From contig JASPKP010008591.1 in assembly GCA_030674155.1 (NCBI GenBank), positions 1 through 11,377 of the forward strand: a stretch of 11,377 bases of DNA. The letters run 5' to 3'. The notes beneath the pieces were generated by a model. That model was not told the origin of the DNA. It ran no database searches and worked only from the letters and a program-made list of their open reading frames with translations. The translations under genes and the position numbers were made by a program. This stretch comes from Stramonita haemastoma (lineage: Eukaryota; Mollusca; Gastropoda; Neogastropoda; Muricidae). This document shows, piece by piece, positions 6,757-11,377 of the stretch; position 1 is the stretch's first letter, and every line of letters starts with the position of its first letter.

Positions 6757-8160
6757 TATTTGGAAGTTATTGCTTTAAACCTATCCCCTCTTTGTTTAAC
6801 TCAACTGATATGCTGGGCAATCCTGTTATTCACAGAATCATTCATTCTGATAACATCCCTGTCTGTCATGAAAACAAAATATGGCAAGAAAGTGTTTATA
6901 AAATGGTAAACAAAAGTGGAAACAGGACTTTTAGACACGTGTTGCTACTGATTCAGAAAGTGTCATAGATCAGCTCTCAGATCTCTTCCCTGTCTCATGC
7001 CCTTTACCAACCCATCATGATCTCTTTTTAAAAAAAAAACCCCAAAAACAATAGCCTTTGGGGACTGGCTGAGAGTTCTTAACTCCCACAAGAATAATGC
7101 TAACCCACCTTATGGATGGAAGAAAATGTGTATGCCCTGATTTTCGCACCCCACTGGCACCTAGTACACACGGGCCCCAGTTTTTTTGCTTAGTTTATTT
7201 TGTAAAACTAGGAATCCCAGAGAATAGAATCCTCTGATGTCAGCGAGTATGCTTGTTTCCAGGGAATGGTAATTCCTCACCTGCTGGAAAATTTGTACCA
7301 GCTTCCTCCACTCCTTGGCATTCTCAGATTTTCATTGAGTGTTACTTTATCTAAGGAAGTCCACTCTCTTGCCTTGTTTTCCCTGTCTTCCTCTTTACCT
7401 TTACTTTTGCACTCACTGGTCACTGTAGGACACTCTTCTTGGCTAGTCCAGATGTTCGTGTGACATGCCCCTACCACTTTAGTTTGCATTTTGTTGTTGT
7501 TGTATTTGTGGGTTTTTTCACCTAAGTTAGGAGCCCTTCATATAGCCCTATGGTGTTCTCAATTTTTGTTTTCACTTTATCATTGGTTATGTGATCTCTG
7601 TACAAGATACCAAGAAGTTTTTTGTAAGTTACGGTATTCATTTTATAGTTTTGTATTCCAAAGATATACTCTTTATACACTAACTTCATTCATCGCAGCC
7701 ATCTAGTAAAGATCTGATATTTCAACACACACAATTTTACACCAAAAAAATGTATGCAGTTCTAACAGAAAAAGTAACCAAATAACCACAGTTACTCCTC
7801 TGAAGTATAAAAAGAGAGTAACAAGGTAAACCCATCCTTTCACAAAAAATACCTGTTCAGCTTCCTGCTTCCAAAATTCTGGCAAGAGAGACAAACTGCC
7901 CTTCAAAAAAAGCACTACTACAACAGCCACTGCCTGGTTCCCTGTCACAACAGTAACGCCTTCTTGCTAACAGCAGGTACTTGTGAAGCTGTGGGCGAAC
8001 ACTGGCCTCAATCTGTTAACAGGGCCATTTCCTACAGGAACAGGGTTTATGGGCTGTTTTCACAGGGGAGGTTCTGTGGTGAAGACAACATGGGGAAACT
8101 AGGTAAACGTTGACAGAATGCTGTGAAGAGTTTCGGCGGTAAAGAAGGAAAGAAAGTGTG
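6757..8160. other. Long unassigned interval, no supported gene
   Basis: No frame here has a recognisable domain. On the minus strand, 7853-7878 is framed by a good pyrimidine tract plus AG and by a CAG/GTATTT donor, so a 26-base exon could be drawn, but nothing else supports it. A TATAAAAA motif lies at 7806-7813 with no gene attached. There is an A/C homopolymer cluster near 7030-7050. No SINE head or simple repeat is visible. Confidence 0.35.
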
Positions 8161-8161
8161 T

Positions 8162-8496
<335 letters not shown>

Positions 8497-8745
8497 GACC
8501 TTTATTCTTTTATTTCCAGGATAATAGAATACACATACACATGATCTTTTAACATCCAGTCCCCATGTGTATGCAGTTTTGAAAATGTTGTCATTCATTC
8601 CCACTGCCACACGATGGCTTACTCTTCTGTAAAGTCGAGCGGGCTTTAACGTGAGCATACGATTTGTGTTCGCACACGGGACCTCGGTTTAGCAGATCGA
8701 GAGCGCAAATGTGCATGATTCTAACCACCAGGCTATCCAGTCCCA
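8497..8745 (-). mobile_element. SINE copy B between two GT blocks
   Basis: On the minus strand a tRNA-like head starts near 8745 (GGGACTGGATAGCCTGGTGG). The A-box-like TAGCCTGGTGG lies at 8725-8735. It continues to CCGAGGTCCCGTGTGCGAAC (8668-8687), which sits where a tRNA variable loop and T arm would lie. The body contains the 26-base block shared with copy A (8553-8578) and the shared motif CACGTTAAA. The 3' end is A-rich (AAATAAAAGAATAAAG, about 8501-8515) and passes directly into (CA)n. This copy has both head and tail, so it is the better guide to the family. Confidence 0.75.
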
Positions 8746-8746
8746 T

Positions 8747-8779
8747 GTGTGTGTGTGGTGTGTGTGTGTGTTGTGTGTG

Positions 8780-8827
<48 letters not shown>

Positions 8828-8887
8828 GGCGTGTGTATGTGTGTGTGCGTTGTGGTGTGTATGTCTGTGTATGTCTGTGTATGTGTG

Positions 8888-8925
<38 letters not shown>

Positions 8926-9070
8926 CTTTGTGTGTGTGGGAGTGTGTGTGTATCTTTGTGTGCGTTTGTGTGTTTGTGTGTGTGTACATGTGTGTGGCGT
9001 GTGTGTGTGTGTGTGTGTTGCGTGCGTGCATGTGTGTGTGTGCTGTGCGTGCGTGCGTGCGTGCGTGTTG

Positions 9071-9098
<28 letters not shown>
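8747..9098 (+). repeat. (GT)n microsatellite block 2
   Basis: About 350 bases of GT units with TTG, GC, TCT, AT and GG variants. The longest clean section is about 8781-8821, and a GTGC/GCGT-rich section lies at 9019-9066. It adjoins the 5' end of SINE copy B. No gene: all frames are Cys-Val or His-Thr repeats. Confidence 0.95.
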
Positions 9099-9099
<1 letters not shown>

Positions 9100-9102
<3 letters not shown>

Positions 9103-9660
9103 GTTGGTTAGGGGTTCTTTGTTTGTTGTCATCAGAGTGATGCGGACCAAGTTGCCAAACAAACGGCTGACTTCTGTTCTTTTTTTTCTCTCTTTTCTTT
9201 TCTTTCTGTCCCTTTTTCTAGTCGCTTTGTTCAGCTTTGCTTTCTCTCCTTCCTTCCTTCTTCCTCTTTGTTGATTTGCCTCTTTCTTTGTATGCTTTGT
9301 CCAGCTTTTGCCTTTATGGTCTAATTGAAAAAGTAAAAAAAAACAAAGACCAATTTGCCTGTTAATTCTTTCCTATCTCTGTGTGCCTTCGCTTTTTCAA
9401 CTTCATTCTTTTTGGTTTTGTTTGTGCTTCCTTTAAACCTTGATGAGTTGTTTTTTTTAATCCACTCGAGCTTGGCTCAAAGAGCAAACACAATTTTTTT
9501 TAGTTTGGTTCTTTTTTGTTGTTTTTTCCCCACATTTTCCTTCTAAGTTCATTGTTTTTTTTGACCTTCCATTGTTTTCGTTTTGTTATGTGTGCCTTTT
9601 GTTACCAAAATTAATTATTTCCTTTTTAATTAATGAATCAATAGGTAATGACGAGTTTTT
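9100..9660. other. T-rich unassigned sequence
   Basis: Strong T bias on the plus strand with many TTTC and TTTG runs; no defensible frame or repeat unit. Confidence 0.45.
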
Positions 9661-9755
9661 GTTGTGTGAGTGTGTATGTGTAAGGTTTTGTGTTTTGTGT
9701 GTGAATGTGTGTGTAGGTTTGCTTTGTGAGTGTGCGTGTGTGTGTGTGTGGGGTG

Positions 9756-9789
<34 letters not shown>

Positions 9790-9947
9790 ATGGTGTGTGT
9801 GTCTGTGTGTGTGTGTGTAGTGTGTGGCATGTGTTGTGTGTGAGTGTGAGTATGTGTGTGTGTCCTGTGTGTGTGAGTGTGAGTATGTGTGTGTGTGTGT
9901 GCATGTGTGTGTGTGTATGTGTATGTGTGTGTGTATGTGTGTGTATT
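9661..9947 (+). repeat. (GT)n microsatellite block 3
   Basis: GT arrays interspersed with GAGTGTG, GCATG and TATG units. A GTGTGAGTGTGAGTATGTGT motif recurs at about 9837-9856 and 9869-9888, a higher-order repeat of about 32 bases. Frames through it are artefacts. Confidence 0.9.
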
Positions 9948-9949
9948 TT

Positions 9950-10238
9950 AATCAACTTGTTTTCCCTCTATTCCTTTTCACGTGGTTAATAAATTATTGT
10001 GAAAAGAAACCGAGACAACAGTAGACTTCTATGTCTTTTATTTCCATACCAAAATATACACAAACCAAAAGTATTCATAGGGTGTTACATAAGTAGGTGC
10101 ACATTCTGGTTTGTTGTTTTGCAAAACAAACGAACCCTCAATGTAATACAATGGTTTTCTGCATACACATGCATACATACATGCAAGATGTACATCTTTC
10201 TCACTGCAGTGGTTTTTAATTTTCTCTATGTGTGGTAA
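9950..10238. other. Unassigned AT-rich sequence with a short hairpin
   Basis: A perfect 8-base inverted repeat, CTTTTCAC at 9974-9981 and GTGAAAAG at 9999-10006, encloses a 17-base AT-rich loop. CTTTTATTTCC near 10035-10045 resembles the tail of SINE copy B in the same orientation, also downstream of a GT block, but the similarity stops there. Confidence 0.35.
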
Positions 10239-10239
10239 G

Positions 10240-10356
10240 TTTGTTCTGTGTCTGTCTTTGTCTGTCTGCCCCATAGCCTCTCTCTTTGTCTGTCTCTTTC
10301 TCTGTATCTCTTTCTGTCTTTTTCTCTCTGTCTTTCTCTGTCTCACTCTCTCTCTC

Positions 10357-10391
<35 letters not shown>

Positions 10392-10447
10392 GTCTTCTCT
10401 CTCTCTCTGTCTCTCTCTCTGTCTCTCTCTCTCTCTTTCTCCCCTTT

Positions 10448-10527
<80 letters not shown>

Positions 10528-10614
10528 TCTCTCCTCTCTCTCTTCTCTCTCTCTCTCCTCTCTCCCTCCCTCCCTCCCTCTCACCCCCCCCCTTCTTTCT
10601 CTCTCTCTTTACTT
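10240..10614 (+). repeat. Polypyrimidine (CT)n/(CTGT)n block
   Basis: About 370 bases of CT units on the plus strand. The left part has frequent CTGT and TTTCTGT variants. The right part (about 10430-10560) is almost purine-free, and it closes with CCTCCCTCCCTCC and a run of C at about 10584-10591. The Leu-Ser and Glu-Arg frames are artefacts. Confidence 0.95.
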
Positions 10615-10796
10615 GGAAATAAAAAGAAAATCGATCTTCCTGTAAGACAACGTCCCCAAACAATAGAGTGACATCTTTTAGCACAGTGGGGGGTAATGGC
10701 GATGTAACAGCCGATCTCTATAGAAAACCACACACCCCATCACTGAATAATTCTCAATAGTCCACCGGGTATTGAAGCCTGACACTTTTATCTGTT

Positions 10797-10915
10797 TGGG
10801 CTGGGGTGGGATAACGTAGTGGTTAGAACATTGCGCTCAAGATCTAATGGCCAGGACTGAACCCGGGTTCAAGTCCCACCAAGGCGCCCGTTTTAAAGGG
10901 ATTTTCCCCTTGTAA
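10797..10915 (+). mobile_element. tRNA-derived SINE head, 3' truncated
   Basis: A-box-like ATAACGTAGTGGTTAG at 10811-10825 and B-box-like GGGTTCAAGTCCC at 10865-10877 give the standard two-box polymerase III layout. GGTGGGA (10805-10811) can pair with TCCCACC (10874-10880), but this is not in register with a canonical tRNA acceptor stem. After the head comes AAAGGGATTTTCCCCTTG (10896-10913), a motif also seen in SINE copy A. The core expected next is missing, because the tRNA/5S-like SINE begins here. Confidence 0.7.
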
Positions 10916-11300
10916 CAGGATAGCTCAGTGGTCAGAGCCCTCGCTTTCCTCAAGCCAAGGTTAAGCAGCATTGAGCGTGGTTACCAGTTAGATGGGTGAC
11001 CGTTTGCGCTACGCCTTGGCTTCAGTACAGTTCCCCCCTCAGTTCCCCCCAGCTGTAAATGGGTACCTACCCTCTTTAGGGTCAGGGAAGGTAAAGCAGC
11101 GAGAGAGAGGAGAAAAGGGCGTCGCCCTCAATATGCTGGCCCCTATAGAAGCTGAGGTCTACTGATGCCTCGCTCCCCAACGACCATATAGCTATAGGAC
11201 ACCTTTGCCTTTACTTTAGAGAAGCTAAGGTCTCTGATGCTCGCTCCTCTACGACCACAATAGGTTATGGGACAACGTTTAACCTTTACCTTAATGCTAC
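10916..11300 (+). mobile_element. tRNA/5S-like chimeric SINE, directly oriented copy
   Basis: The leader AGGATAGCTCAGTGGTCAG (10918-10936) resembles a tRNA A box. At 10952-11022 a segment is bounded by AAGCCAAGG and its exact complement CCTTGGCTT. Inside, GGTTAAGCAGCATTGAGCG and GGTTACCAGTTAGATGGGTG then ACCG follow the order and spacing of the A box, intermediate element and C box of 5S rRNA. A C-rich linker and a tail with GGGTACC, CTCTTTAGGG and TGCTGGCCCCTA follow. A 73-base tail unit is present twice (11144-11216 and 11217-11292), ending in CCTTTACCTT. No complete 5S gene is present: the 5S 5' third is replaced by the leader. Confidence 0.75.
11144..11292 (+). repeat. 73-base tandem duplication in SINE tail
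   Basis: The units start at 11144 and 11217. Both carry GAAGCT.AGGTCT, then CTGATGC, CGCTCC, ACGACCA.A, TATAGG-like or TAGGTTATGGGA, and end with CCTTT.CCTTTACTT-type sequence. The copy at 6642-6706 has one unit only. Confidence 0.75.
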
Positions 11301-11377
11301 AGTAAGTTGATAAAATTAATGCTCCAAGCTTTATAAACTGATTCTCTGTTTCAAATGAATGAATCATTGTTTCCAGA

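Noticed and set aside
7703..7948. An 81-residue hydrophobic minus-strand frame as a membrane protein
   Set aside because: Hydrophobicity follows from A-rich plus-strand sequence read in reverse; there is no start context or recognised family.
9974..10006. 8-base-stem hairpin as a histone-type 3' processing signal or terminator
   Set aside because: Stem and loop sequences do not match the histone hairpin, and no gene ends there; an AT-rich chance palindrome is likely.
10038..10684. Frames of 113-162 residues rich in Glu-Arg or Leu-Ser
   Set aside because: Translations of the CT/GA block. The apparent Glu-Arg coiled coil is composition, not a protein.
10801..10880. A functional tRNA gene
   Set aside because: A and B boxes are good, but the acceptor and T stems are not in a canonical register and no clean anticodon arm can be drawn. 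A SINE head fits better.
10952..11022. A genuine 5S rRNA gene
   Set aside because: Only the 3' promoter half resembles 5S. The 5' third and terminal stem are replaced by a tRNA-like leader and a palindromic border, and a non-5S tail follows.

Overview
This looks like non-coding nuclear DNA from an animal, most likely a mollusc and plausibly a gastropod. I find no protein-coding gene I can support. There are no bacterial-style operons, no long non-repetitive reading frames and no CRISPR, rRNA or functional tRNA gene. The long open frames are translations of microsatellites (His-Thr, Cys-Val, Leu-Ser, Glu-Arg runs). The gastropod suggestion rests on the density of (CA/GT)n arrays and on short interspersed elements (SINEs) whose heads and core motif resemble ones I recall from gastropod genomes. 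That is recollection, not a search.

Layout. 1-700 is homopolymer-inflated, G-rich and GT-rich low-complexity DNA, possibly partly poor consensus. 733-872 is pyrimidine-rich and ends in poly-C. 890-2460 is ordinary-looking sequence with one tRNA-derived SINE head on the minus strand (about 1597-1670). 2468-2805 is a minus-strand SINE with an A-rich then CA-rich 3' tail. 3289-3452 is a GAA array running straight into an ATT array. 3789-3959 is a CA array with a CG-alternating insert. 4428-4529 is a short tandem duplication. 4553-4710 and 5539-5693 are a diverged direct repeat pair, with a plus-strand tRNA-derived SINE (about 5211-5440) between them. 6398-6755 is a SINE with a 5S-rRNA-like head, the head inverted relative to its tail, ending in a 31-base C run. 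6757-8160 is mostly featureless. 8162-9098 is a large GT microsatellite block with a second copy of the CA-tailed SINE embedded at 8497-8745. 9661-9947 is another GT block. 10240-10614 is a polypyrimidine block. 10800-11300 holds a tRNA-type SINE head abutting a complete, directly oriented copy of the tRNA/5S-like SINE.

The window reads as a graveyard of RNA polymerase III retroposons and the simple repeats that grow from their tails. SINE 3' ends coincide with CA arrays in two elements and with poly-C/T in one. The most interesting item is the SINE family whose head joins a tRNA A-box-like leader to a segment resembling the internal promoter of 5S rRNA. It is present twice, once intact and once with a 5' inversion of the kind twin priming produces.
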